NCBI RefSeq assembly: GCF_000425625.1
Contig: NZ_KE384416.1
Location: forward strand, 1 to 64,000
From: Stutzerimonas azotifigens DSM 17556
GTDB taxonomy: Bacteria; Pseudomonadota; Gammaproteobacteria; Pseudomonadales; Pseudomonadaceae
Direction: 5' to 3'
Length of the DNA: 64,000 bases
The notes below the pieces were generated by a model. That model was not told the DNA's origin. It ran no database searches and was given only the letters and a program-made list of their open reading frames with translations. Below, in pieces: positions 56,825 to 64,000 of the stretch (within the stretch, counting starts at the first letter, position 1; each line of letters opens with the position of its first letter). A program made the position numbers and the translations under genes.

Positions 56825-56963
56825 CAGGCCCTGTGAAAACGTCGCGAGCGAAGGTCAGGCAAGGCGGAAACAGGCGAAAAGCGCAGTTTACAAGTGGTAA
56901 ATGAGCATTTTGAGCCTGTTTTCAACGCAGCATGACCGAGCGCAGTAGTTTTCACACAGCCTG
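56825..56963. mobile_element. 139-bp MITE-like element with terminal inverted repeats
   Basis: Ends CAGGCCCTGTGAAAAC (56825-56840) and GTTTTCACACAGCCTG (56948-56963) are inverted repeats matching at 14 of 16 positions. TGTA is directly repeated on both sides (56821-56824 and 56964-56967). Removing the element and one TGTA restores an intact CCTGTAGGAGCAGGCTCTGC module like those at 15694 and 60119. No ORF is inside. Similar sequences occur in many gammaproteobacteria, as I recall. Confidence 0.8.
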
Positions 56964-57169
56964 TGTAGGAGCAGGCTCTGCCTGCGACCGGGGAAAGCAC
57001 CGCACCCGCGACACCAACCCCGCCTGCTCTCCCTCAGGAGAGGGCCGGGGTGAGGGCTTGTGTGCACATCGCCCTCATCCGGCCCTGCGGGCCACCTTCT
57101 CCCGGTGGGAGAAGGGACAAGCCGGGCGCGGGCCTGGACGCTCGCATGGTCCTGTAGCAGCGGTCCTGT
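56964..57169. repeat. dispersed repeats between MITE and radical SAM gene end
   Basis: The stretch continues the interrupted GTAGGAGCAGGCTCTGCCTG module, then holds CTCTCCCTCAGGAGAGGGCC (about 57029-57048) and the CCCTCATCCGGCCCTGCGGG...GGGAGAAGGG module (about 57072-57117). No gene is seen. Confidence 0.6.
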
Positions 57170-58234
57170 TCAGATCAGCGAAAGCTGCTGCCCCGGCGGG
57201 CAGAAGCGGCTGCAGTCCAGCCCGAAGGCCTCGCCGCGCTGGCCGTAGCCATAGCACCTGCAGGCCAGCCTGAAGCGCTGGGCGAGCAGTTCGGCGAACT
57301 GGCCCTCGCCCTTCATGCGGCTGCCGAAGCGGCTGTCGTAGGCCTTGCCGCCGCGCGACTGGCGCACCAGGCTCATGACGTGCGCGGCGCGGTCGGGGAA
57401 GTGCTCGGCCAGCCAGCTCTCGAACAGCGGCGCCACCTCGTGCGGCAGGCGCAGCAGCACGTAGCCGGCCGAACGGGCGCCGGCGTCGCGCGCCGCCTCG
57501 AGCATCCGTTCGAGCTCCATGTCGTTGATCATCGGAATCATTGGCGCGCACATCACGCTGACCGGCACGCCCGCCTCATGCAGGGTGCGCAGGGTGCGCA
57601 GGCGCGCCGCCGGCGAGGCCGCGCGCGGCTCCATGACGCGCTTGAGCTCGTCGTCGAGGGTGGTCAGCGAGACCGACACGCTGACCAGCCGCTGCTCGGC
57701 CAGCGGCACCAGCAGGTCGAGGTCGCGCAGCACCAGCGAGCTCTTGGTGATGATGTGCAGCGGGTGCTTGAAGCGCAGCAGGATCTCCAGCGCCTGGCGG
57801 GTCAGCCGCTGCTCGCGCTCGAGCGGCTGGTAGGCGTCGGTGTTGACCCCCAGCGCCAGCGGCTGCGGCACGTAGCCGGGCTTGCTCAGCTCCGCCTCCA
57901 GACGTTCCGCGAGGTTGGTCTTGGCGATCAGCCGGGTCTCGAAGTCGATGCCCGGCGAGAGGTCCCAGTAGGCGTGCGTCGGCCGCGCGAAGCAGTAGAT
58001 GCAGCCGTGCTCGCAGCCGCGGTAGGGATTCACCGAGCGGTCGAAGCCGACGTCCGGCGACTGGTTGCGGGTCAGCACCGTCTTGGCCTGCTCGGCGCGC
58101 ACTTCGGTGGCGCGGGTCGGCGGTACTTCCTGTTCCCAGCCGTCGTCGTAGGTCTCGCTGCGGGTCGGGGCGAAGCGGTTGTGCGGGTTCACGGCGGTAC
58201 CGCGCCCGCGCGGCGTGGAAAGCGGTCGGTTCAT
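57170..58234 (-). CDS. SOS-associated radical SAM protein (PA0069 type)
   Basis: A 354-residue radical SAM protein of the SplB-related/Rv2578c-like family. The cluster motif is in NPYRGCEHGCIYCFARPTHA (CxxxCxxC, near residue 65), followed by KTNLAERLEAEL and GVNTDAYQPLE. P. aeruginosa PA0069 is a member and belongs to the LexA regulon. The consensus LexA box just upstream here fits that. The substrate is unknown; similarity to spore photoproduct lyase suggests a nucleic acid repair role. The C-terminal part is Cys-poor apart from CRCYGYG and CSRFCPPG. Confidence 0.88.
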   Translation of the reverse strand: MNRPLSTPRGRGTAVNPHNRFAPTRSETYDDGWEQEVPPTRATEVRAEQAKTVLTRNQSPDVGFDRSVNPYRGCEHGCIYCFARPTHAYWDLSPGIDFETRLIAKTNLAERLEAELSKPGYVPQPLALGVNTDAYQPLEREQRLTRQALEILLRFKHPLHIITKSSLVLRDLDLLVPLAEQRLVSVSVSLTTLDDELKRVMEPRAASPAARLRTLRTLHEAGVPVSVMCAPMIPMINDMELERMLEAARDAGARSAGYVLLRLPHEVAPLFESWLAEHFPDRAAHVMSLVRQSRGGKAYDSRFGSRMKGEGQFAELLAQRFRLACRCYGYGQRGEAFGLDCSRFCPPGQQLSLI

Positions 58235-58250
58235 GTCGGCGGCCAGGCAA

Positions 58251-58270
58251 TACTGTTCTTTTATACAGTA
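58251..58270. promoter_or_regulatory. LexA (SOS) box
   Basis: TACTGTTCTTTTATACAGTA contains CTG-N10-CAG within a longer symmetry TACTGT...ACAGTA, 17 bases upstream of the radical SAM gene start. This is a near-ideal gammaproteobacterial LexA operator. Confidence 0.85.
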
Positions 58271-58471
58271 TAGGCTTTGGTCGCCTGCCTCATCCGGGCC
58301 CGACGAACGGTCGTAACCAACGGGAATTTTTCGCATTTGCCCGATGACAAAGGGGCGTACTTGAGAGAACCGGTCGACAGGAAGTGGCTGGCGGGGCCGT
58401 GACGAACCGCCAAAGCATACCGGGCCTACCCGCCTCGCGAAGCTGCCAGCATCGACTGTAAGGGGATATCC

Positions 58472-59542
58472 ATGCACCCGACCGGCTCTTTTCACACCCG
58501 AGAAAACAATTTCGATTTCCTTCGCTTCTTCGCCGCGGCGCTGGTGCTGTTCGCCCACTGCTATCCGCTGGTCGGGCGCAAGATGGACGAACCGCTGACG
58601 GTGCTGACCGGCTACGAGAAGGGCGGCGGCATCGCGGTCGGCATCTTCTTCGTCATCAGCGGCTACCTGATCACCGCGTCCTACCTCAACAGCCGCTCGC
58701 CGGTGAGCTTCCTGACCAAGCGCGCGCTGCGCATCCTGCCGGCGCTGACCGTCGCGGTGCTGCTGTCGGCCTTCGTCATCGGGCCGATGGTCACCAGCTG
58801 GCGGCTGGACAACTACCTGACCTCGGCCAAGACCTGGGAATACCTGAAGAACATCCTGCTGATCACCGAGTACGAGCTGCCGGGGGTGTTCAACCAGAAC
58901 GTCTACCCCGACGTGGTCAACGGCTCGCTGTGGACGCTGCCGCTGGAAGTGATGATGTACATGGGGGTGCTGGCGCTCGGGCTGGTCGGCTTCCTCAGGC
59001 GCGGGCTGATCTTCCTGCCGCTGGCGGTGCTCGCGGTCGGCCATTTCTGGGCGCTGCCGCAGTTCGGCATCGACTCCTTCTTCGTCACCCACATCTTCAA
59101 GCTCGGCCTGCTCTACTACAGCGGCGCGGCGCTCTACCTGTACCGCGACGCCATCCCGTGGCGCGGCTGGATCGCCGCATTGCTGTTCGCCTCGCTGCTG
59201 CCGACCTTCCACACCTTCATCGGCTCGGTGCTGTACTGCATCGCCCTGCCCTACCTGGTGATCTACCTGGCCTACGCGCCGCTGCCCTGGGTCTCGAAGT
59301 TCGGCAAGTACGGCGACTTCTCCTATGGCCTGTACATCTACGCCTTCCCCTTCCAGCAGCTGACCATGTACCTGTTCGGCCACGACACCGGTGTGTTCCA
59401 GCTGGCGCTGATCAGCTTCGTGCCGACGCTGCTGCTGGCGGTACTGTCCTGGCACCTGATCGAGGCGCCGGCCATGAAGCTCAAGCGCCTGTTCGCCACT
59501 GCGCCGCATCCCGGCCGCGCCGCGCCGAGTGCAGAGCGCTGA
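58472..59542 (+). CDS. acyltransferase family 3 (OafA/ExoZ-like) membrane protein
   Basis: A 356-residue inner-membrane O-acyltransferase with about ten helices. The conserved N-terminal NNFDFLRFFAAALVLFAHCY carries the catalytic His, followed by GGGIAVGIFFVISGYLITAS. Such enzymes acetylate or succinylate surface polysaccharides or lipids. AGGGGATATCC precedes the ATG. No glycan genes are adjacent, so its substrate is open. It is divergent from the radical SAM gene. Confidence 0.92.
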   Translation: MHPTGSFHTRENNFDFLRFFAAALVLFAHCYPLVGRKMDEPLTVLTGYEKGGGIAVGIFFVISGYLITASYLNSRSPVSFLTKRALRILPALTVAVLLSAFVIGPMVTSWRLDNYLTSAKTWEYLKNILLITEYELPGVFNQNVYPDVVNGSLWTLPLEVMMYMGVLALGLVGFLRRGLIFLPLAVLAVGHFWALPQFGIDSFFVTHIFKLGLLYYSGAALYLYRDAIPWRGWIAALLFASLLPTFHTFIGSVLYCIALPYLVIYLAYAPLPWVSKFGKYGDFSYGLYIYAFPFQQLTMYLFGHDTGVFQLALISFVPTLLLAVLSWHLIEAPAMKLKRLFATAPHPGRAAPSAER

Positions 59543-59593
59543 GCCTCTGCGGCGCGGACCGGGCCGTGCGGCGGCCGGCCCGCGAGGCCTCCG

Positions 59594-59920
59594 TCAGGCG
59601 GCCATCTTCTCGCATTCCTCGGCGCAGGCCAGACAGGCCTGGGCACAGCGCTGGCAGTGATCGACCTGATGCTTGCCGCACTCCTCGCCGCAGGCCCGGC
59701 AGATCTGCGCGCAGACGCGGCACAGCTGGGCGGCGTATTCGCTGCCGCGCGACATGAAGGAAGCGGCCATGCCGCAGATCTGCGCGCAGTCCATGTCCAG
59801 CTGAATGCAGCGGGCCATCATCTTCACGTCCTCTTCCTTGAGGCAGGCGGCGGCGCACATGTCGCAGACGTTCGCGCAGTTGCTGCAGGCATCGATGCAG
59901 GCCTTGAATTGCTCGTTCAT
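59594..59920 (-). CDS. Cys-rich four-helix-bundle copper-binding protein (Csp-like)
   Basis: A 108-residue protein with 19 Cys arranged mainly as CxxC/CxxxC along four predicted helices (CIDACSNCANVCDMCAAAC, then CRVCAQICRACGEEC, then CQRCAQACLACAEEC). This pattern matches the four-helix-bundle copper-storage family (Csp3 type). No signal peptide is seen, so it should be cytosolic. The start MNEQFKACIDAC is preferred over a longer upstream frame. It may buffer Cu(I), relevant beside a copper-requiring oxidase locus, though not in an operon with it. Confidence 0.88.
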   Translation of the reverse strand: MNEQFKACIDACSNCANVCDMCAAACLKEEDVKMMARCIQLDMDCAQICGMAASFMSRGSEYAAQLCRVCAQICRACGEECGKHQVDHCQRCAQACLACAEECEKMAA

Positions 59921-60206
59921 GCAGGGTCCTCCTCGTTGGGTCAGAGACACCCGCCGGTCCGGATGTCGCGCGGCGGGCCTCCAGTCGACCGGGTGGTGAC
60001 GCAAAGGTTTTGCCGGCTCGTCAGCCTGGCGGCAGGTGCCGGACGTCAACCGGACCGGCCTGCATGGCCCTGCAGGCCGGCTGAGCGGAACGTCGGCCGG
60101 CCTCCCTGCGCCCCGGACCTGTAGGAGCAGGCTCTGCCTGCGACTGCGCCCCCGGGGAAAAGGCCACCTTCACCCGGGGGAGAAGGGAAAAGCATGGCGC
60201 CGGCTG
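59921..60206. repeat. spacer with dispersed repeats
   Basis: The promoter side of the Csp-like gene and the downstream end of the DUF1835 gene. It contains GTAGGAGCAGGCTCTGCCTG (60121-60140) and a shortened CACCTTCACCCGGGGGAGAA unit (about 60166-60185). No gene is seen. Confidence 0.5.
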
Positions 60207-61220
60207 TCAGCCCCGCCTGACCTCCAGCTCCCGGTAGCCGGCGCGCGGATCGCCGCGCAGGGTCAGCCGGCCCTGCCGGGCCAGTTCGCGGGCGCGCCAG
60301 TAGAGGAAGTAGTCGGTGGGGAAGAAGCCGTCGCAGCGCCGCATCACCTCGGCCATCGCCCGGGCGAGCGGGGCGAAGTCGGGGGTGGCGGCCGCCAGCA
60401 GCGCGGCGTCGATCGCCGCGGGATCCTCGCCGTGGAAGGTGCCGTCGCGCCAGCGGCGGATCGGCCGGTTGGCGGCACATTGCTCGACCCAGGCCGCGGC
60501 GAGGGCAGCCTGACGGTCAGGCTCGACGGCCTGCGGCCGGTACAGCGCAGCCAGCGCGTCGGGGGCATGCATGGATACGGCCTTGCGCCGGGCGACGCGG
60601 CTGTCGCCGGTGCCGCAGGCCACCTCGAACAGCGCTACCGGCTGCCCGAGAAGCGCGGCGGCGACGCGGGCCAGCAGCAGCTGTTCGGAGGCGCTGTCGC
60701 CGTGCCAGACGGTGATTACAGGCGACCGATCTTCGGTGAGGAATCGTTCGCCGCCAAGCCCGCTGGTACGTAGAGCCGTGCTCGCCTCCCTGGCTGACCG
60801 GGCGCGCAATCCTCGGGGATGTGAATGCCGCAAGCCCGTCGGGAACGGGCGCGGCCTCCCACAGGGTCCGGTGCCGCACCGCTTGCTTTTGTGGGAGGCC
60901 CGACCTCGGGGCGATGCGCTTGTGGGTGCGGTCTCGACCGCGACGGAGCCCTCGCTCGAACCGTCCGAGGTTGCCAGCGCCGCCAGCCACTCGGCATCGC
61001 CAACCAGTTCACCGGAGAAATCCGGACGTTCGCCTGCCTCGTCCGGCCACAGCGCGTCCCAGAAGGCGACCCGCTCGGCGCAGGGCGGCCGCTCGATGTC
61101 GGCCAGCGGGCCGACCGCCAGATCGTCGCGCAGCACCCGCACCCGCGCCTGCGGCTCGCGCGCGGCCAGCAGCGCACGCACGCTGTCGCCGGCCAGGTCG
61201 CCGCAGGTCAGGTGCCACAT
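60207..61220 (-). CDS. DUF1835/DUF3658 protein with in-frame repeat insertion
   Basis: A 337-residue reading frame. Residues 1-84 (MWHLTCGDLAGDSVRALLAA) and about 165-337 (VITVWHGDSASEQLLLARVA) match a DUF1835-type protein of about 260 residues. Residues about 85-164 are Arg/Ser/Pro/Gly-rich and encoded by about 235 bases (near 60730-60965) that are a copy of the window's composite intergenic repeat. The frame is kept and no stop is introduced. The repeat may be a disordered insertion or the protein may be inactive. It lies three bases after the YheV-like gene. Confidence 0.8.
   Translation of the reverse strand: MWHLTCGDLAGDSVRALLAAREPQARVRVLRDDLAVGPLADIERPPCAERVAFWDALWPDEAGERPDFSGELVGDAEWLAALATSDGSSEGSVAVETAPTSASPRGRASHKSKRCGTGPCGRPRPFPTGLRHSHPRGLRARSAREASTALRTSGLGGERFLTEDRSPVITVWHGDSASEQLLLARVAAALLGQPVALFEVACGTGDSRVARRKAVSMHAPDALAALYRPQAVEPDRQAALAAAWVEQCAANRPIRRWRDGTFHGEDPAAIDAALLAAATPDFAPLARAMAEVMRRCDGFFPTDYFLYWRARELARQGRLTLRGDPRAGYRELEVRRG
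60730..60965. repeat. composite repeat inserted in a coding sequence
   Basis: It contains CGCAAGCCCGTCGGGAACGG (about 60828-60847), CGCGGCCTCCCACAGGG, TGTGGGAGGCCCGACCTCGG (60890-60909) and a GTGCGGTCTCGACCGCGA unit (60925-60942), in the same order as at about 39887-39998. Edges are approximate and no clear target duplication was seen by eye. Confidence 0.75.
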
Positions 61221-61223
61221 GGC

Positions 61224-61493
61224 TCAGTCCTTCGGCTTCTTCAGCTTCGGGTTGGGGAAGAACTGCACCGCCTGCACGTTCGGGCTCGCCGCCTTCGGCT
61301 TCGGCTGGTTGACCCGCGTGCCGATCTCCATCGGCACCGACTGGCCCTGGGCGTTGAGGGTGTCGGCGAAGCCGCAGGCGACGCACTCGCGGTGCGGCAC
61401 GCCGTCGACGTCCCACATCTTCACCGTGTCCTGGGCGCTGCAGGCCGGGCACACGGCGCCGGCGATGAAGCGCTTGACCGTGGCCGCGCTCAT
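61224..61493 (-). CDS. YheV-like zinc-ribbon protein
   Basis: An 89-residue protein with a four-Cys zinc ribbon (CPACSAQDTVKMW, then RECVACGFAD) and a basic tail ending KLKKPKD. This is the YheV/DUF2387 family. Its start overlaps the prlC stop by four bases (ATGA), so it is translationally coupled to prlC, as in other gammaproteobacteria. The function is not established. Confidence 0.88.
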   Translation of the reverse strand: MSAATVKRFIAGAVCPACSAQDTVKMWDVDGVPHRECVACGFADTLNAQGQSVPMEIGTRVNQPKPKAASPNVQAVQFFPNPKLKKPKD

Positions 61494-63538
61494 GCCGCGG
61501 CTCCGGTCAGGCCGAGATGGCGCAGCAGCGCGTCGATCTTCGGCTCGCGGCCGCGGAAGTCGACGAATAGCACCATCGGCTCCTGCGAGCCGCCGCGGGC
61601 GAGGATTTTCTCGCGGAAGGCGCGGCCGGTCTCAGCGTTGAACACGCCCTCCTCCTCGAAGCGCGAATAGGCGTCGGAGGACAGCACCTCGGCCCACTTG
61701 TAGCTGTAGTAGCCGGCCGCGTAGCCCCCGGCGAAGATGTGCGCGAAGCCGTTGGCGAAGCGGTTCCAGGCCGGCGGGCGCAGCACCGCGACCTCGTCGC
61801 GCACGCCCTCGAGCACCTGGTAGATGTCGCGCCCGTCGCCGTGGGTGGCGTGCAGCTCGAAGTCGAACAGCGAGAATTCCAGCTGGCGTACCATCATCAG
61901 GCCGGACTGGAAGTTCTTCGCCGCCAGCATCTTGTCCAGCAGGTCGCGCGGCAGCGGCTCGCCGGTCTGGTAGTGGCCGGAGATGAGCTCAAGCCCCTCG
62001 GGCTCCCAGCACCAGTTCTCCATGAACTGGCTCGGCAGCTCCACCGCGTCCCAAGCCACGCCGTTGATGCCGGAGGCGCCGGCATGCTCGACGCGGGTCA
62101 GCAGGTGGTGCAGGCCATGGCCGAACTCGTGGAACAGCGTGGTCACCTCGTCATGGGTGAGCAGGGCCGGCTGCTCGCCCACCGGCGGGGTGAAGTTGCA
62201 CACCAGGTTGGCGACCGGGCTCTGCAGGCGGCCGTCGGCGGTGCGGCGCTTGTCGCGGGCGCCGTCCATCCAGGCGCCGCCGCGCTTGTTCGGCCGCGCG
62301 TAGAGGTCGAGGAAGAAGCGCCCGACGTGCTCGCCGTGCTCGCGGATCTCGAACAGGCGCACGTCCGGGTGCCAGCGGTCGAACTCCTCGATCTCGCGGA
62401 TCTCGATGCCGTACAGGCGCTGGACGATGGCGAACAGGCCGTAGAGCACCTTGTCGACCGGGAAGTAGGCGCGCAGCGCTTCCTGGTTGAGGCTGTAGCG
62501 CTGCTGGCGCAGTTTTTCCGAGTAGTAGCCCAGGTCCCAGCTCTGCAGGTCGGCCAGGCCCTGCTCGGCGGCGAAGGCGCGCAGCTCTTCCAGGTCGCGC
62601 CGGGCGTGCGGCTTGCTGCGCAGCGCCAGGTCGCGCAGGAAGCCCAGCACCTGCTCGGTGGACTCGGCCATCTTGGTCGCCAGCGACAGCTCGGCGTAGC
62701 TGCCGAAGCCCAGCAGCCGCGCCAGCTCCTGGCGCAGGTCGAGGATCTCGTTCATCACCGGGCCGTTGTCGAACTGCCCGGCGTTCGGCCCCTGGTCGGA
62801 GGCGCGGGTGGCGTAGGCGGTGTAGACCTCCTCGCGCAGCGCGCGGTCGTCGGCGTAGGTCATCACCGCGTGGTAGCTGGGGAATTCCAGCGTGATCAGC
62901 CAGCCGTCGAGGTCCTTGGCCTTGGCCGCCTGGGCCATCTGCGCCTTGGCCGACTCGGTCAGCCCGGCCAGCACGGCCTCGTCGGTCACGTGCTTGGTCC
63001 AGGCCTGGGTGGCGTCGAGCAGTTGGTTGGAGAAGGTGCTGCCGAGCTCGGCGAGCTTCATGCGGATGGCGCCAAAGCGCTGTTGTTCGACCGGCAGCAG
63101 GTCGATGCCGGACAGCCGGAAGTCGCGCAGGTCGTGCTCGAGGATGGTCTTCTGGGCGACGTCGAAGCCGGCCGCCGCCGGGCTCTCGGCCAGCGCCCGG
63201 TAGGCCTCGAACAGCTCGCGGTTCTGCCCCAGCTCGGTCCAGTAGGCCGACAGCTTGGGCAGGCAGGCCTCGTAGGCGGCGCGCAGCTCGGGGCTGTTCT
63301 TCACCGCGTTGAGGTGCCCCACCGGGCCCCAGGCGCGGCCCAGGCGCTCGTTGAGCTCGTCCAGACCAACCACCAGGGTGGCCCAGTCGAGGCTCTCCTT
63401 CGGGCGGGTGAGCAGTTCCTGCAGGGCGATGCGGTTGTCGGCCAGGACGGTGTCGATGGCCGGCTCGACGTGCTCGGGGCGAATCTCCGAGAACGGGGGA
63501 AGGTCGTAGGGTTGCAGCAGGGGATTGTTCGCGCTCAC
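61490..63538 (-). CDS. prlC: oligopeptidase A
   Basis: A 682-residue M3-family zinc metallopeptidase acting on short peptides, including cleaved signal peptides, in the cytosol. The active site is LFHEFGHGLHHLLT (HExxH, near residue 464), with the third ligand Glu downstream near ASGINGVAWDAVELPSQ. The GTG at 63538, with AAGGTG upstream, gives the family N-terminus SANNPLLQPYDLPPFSEI; the ORF's earlier codons are not conserved. It is divergent from the gamma carbonic anhydrase. Confidence 0.96.
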   Translation of the reverse strand: MSANNPLLQPYDLPPFSEIRPEHVEPAIDTVLADNRIALQELLTRPKESLDWATLVVGLDELNERLGRAWGPVGHLNAVKNSPELRAAYEACLPKLSAYWTELGQNRELFEAYRALAESPAAAGFDVAQKTILEHDLRDFRLSGIDLLPVEQQRFGAIRMKLAELGSTFSNQLLDATQAWTKHVTDEAVLAGLTESAKAQMAQAAKAKDLDGWLITLEFPSYHAVMTYADDRALREEVYTAYATRASDQGPNAGQFDNGPVMNEILDLRQELARLLGFGSYAELSLATKMAESTEQVLGFLRDLALRSKPHARRDLEELRAFAAEQGLADLQSWDLGYYSEKLRQQRYSLNQEALRAYFPVDKVLYGLFAIVQRLYGIEIREIEEFDRWHPDVRLFEIREHGEHVGRFFLDLYARPNKRGGAWMDGARDKRRTADGRLQSPVANLVCNFTPPVGEQPALLTHDEVTTLFHEFGHGLHHLLTRVEHAGASGINGVAWDAVELPSQFMENWCWEPEGLELISGHYQTGEPLPRDLLDKMLAAKNFQSGLMMVRQLEFSLFDFELHATHGDGRDIYQVLEGVRDEVAVLRPPAWNRFANGFAHIFAGGYAAGYYSYKWAEVLSSDAYSRFEEEGVFNAETGRAFREKILARGGSQEPMVLFVDFRGREPKIDALLRHLGLTGAAA

Positions 63539-63682
63539 GGTACACCTTGGGAATACAGGGAATGGAACTGTGACCACGGCGGCCGGGCGTATCTCCCGAC
63601 GCCGATGGACAGCGGCGAATCCAGCGGATGGCCGTCATCTTAATTAGAATCGCCCCTTACCGCAGCCAAAGAGGTTTCTATC

Positions 63683-64000
63683 GTGGCCATACGCAGCTAT
63701 CAGGACACCACCCCGCGACTCGCCCAGCGCGTATTCGTCGACGCCTCGGCAGTGGTCATCGGCGACGTCGAGCTCGGCGAGGACAGCTCGGTCTGGCCGC
63801 TCACCGTGATCCGCGGCGACATGCACCGCATCCGCATCGGCAAGCGCACCAGCATCCAGGACGGCAGCGTGCTGCACATCACCCATGCCGGCCCGTTCAA
63901 CCCGGAGGGCTTTCCGCTGGTGATCGGCGACGAGGTCACCGTCGGGCACAAGGTCATGCTGCACGGCTGCACCCTGGGCAACCGCATCCTGGTGGGCATG
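63683..64000 (+). CDS. gamma-carbonic-anhydrase-like protein (partial)
   Basis: The first 106 residues of a left-handed beta-helix hexapeptide-repeat protein, cut by the window edge. It starts with GTG after AGAGGT. Repeats are seen as VVIGDVELGEDSSVWPLTVI, then IRIGKRTSIQDGSVLHITHA. The zinc-type His residues fall in LHITHAG and VGHKVMLHG. YrdA/CaiE-like members have weak or unproven carbonic anhydrase activity. It is divergent from prlC, as in other Pseudomonas. Confidence 0.92.
   Translation, partial: MAIRSYQDTTPRLAQRVFVDASAVVIGDVELGEDSSVWPLTVIRGDMHRIRIGKRTSIQDGSVLHITHAGPFNPEGFPLVIGDEVTVGHKVMLHGCTLGNRILVGM

Overview
This is a GC-rich gammaproteobacterial chromosome segment. Gene content and local order (hupB; polA/ersA; thrB; zur-znuBC; metNIQ; the coxB-coxA-ctaG-coxC-surf1-ctaA-ctaB-sco block; prlC beside a gamma carbonic anhydrase) point to Pseudomonas in the broad sense. 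Assignment to that family is confident; the species is not determined. No rRNA, tRNA, CRISPR array, prophage or complete insertion sequence was seen.

Layout. 0-3.3 kb: repeat-rich spacer, SCP2-like protein, HU, rubredoxin reductase and a 55-residue rubredoxin. 3.4-10.9 kb: glycolate/lactate permease, malate synthase G, GlcG and a GntR regulator (glcDEF absent), then a divergent alpha/beta hydrolase and iron-type alcohol dehydrogenase. 11-15.6 kb: ErsA-type sRNA with an AlgU-type promoter, polA, a DUF2782 protein and thrB. 15.9-19.4 kb: zinc uptake (znuA, zur-znuC-znuB) around a Zur box. 19.4-26.5 kb: DASS-type anion transporter, a 181-bp tandem repeat, katE and metNIQ. 27-39.4 kb: LysR/VOC pair, then the heme-acquisition locus hasI-hasS-hasR-hasA-hasD-hasE-hasF followed by heme oxygenase and a DUF454 protein. 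40-49 kb: aa3-type cytochrome c oxidase genes with heme A and copper assembly factors. 49-55 kb: gamma-glutamyltransferase-like enzyme, TSUP permease and a TRAP transporter. 55-64 kb: Lrp regulator, beta carbonic anhydrase, SOS-box radical SAM protein, acyltransferase, Cys-rich copper-storage-like protein, a DUF1835 gene carrying an in-frame repeat insertion, YheV-like zinc ribbon, prlC and the start of a gamma carbonic anhydrase.

How the parts work together. The has genes form an iron-scavenging route: ECF sigma and anti-sigma factors, TonB receptor, secreted hemophore, its dedicated type I exporter, and a heme oxygenase to release the iron. Fur-like boxes lie before hasI and hasR. The cox block supplies both the oxidase and the factors that make heme O/A and load copper.

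The most unusual feature is the intergenic DNA. Nearly every longer gap is a mosaic of short dispersed repeats. These include a 3-copy 181-bp tandem array with expanding octamers, two elements bounded by inverted minisatellites, a 139-bp MITE-like element with a 4-bp target duplication inside another repeat, and one repeat module now read as about 80 codons of a protein gene.
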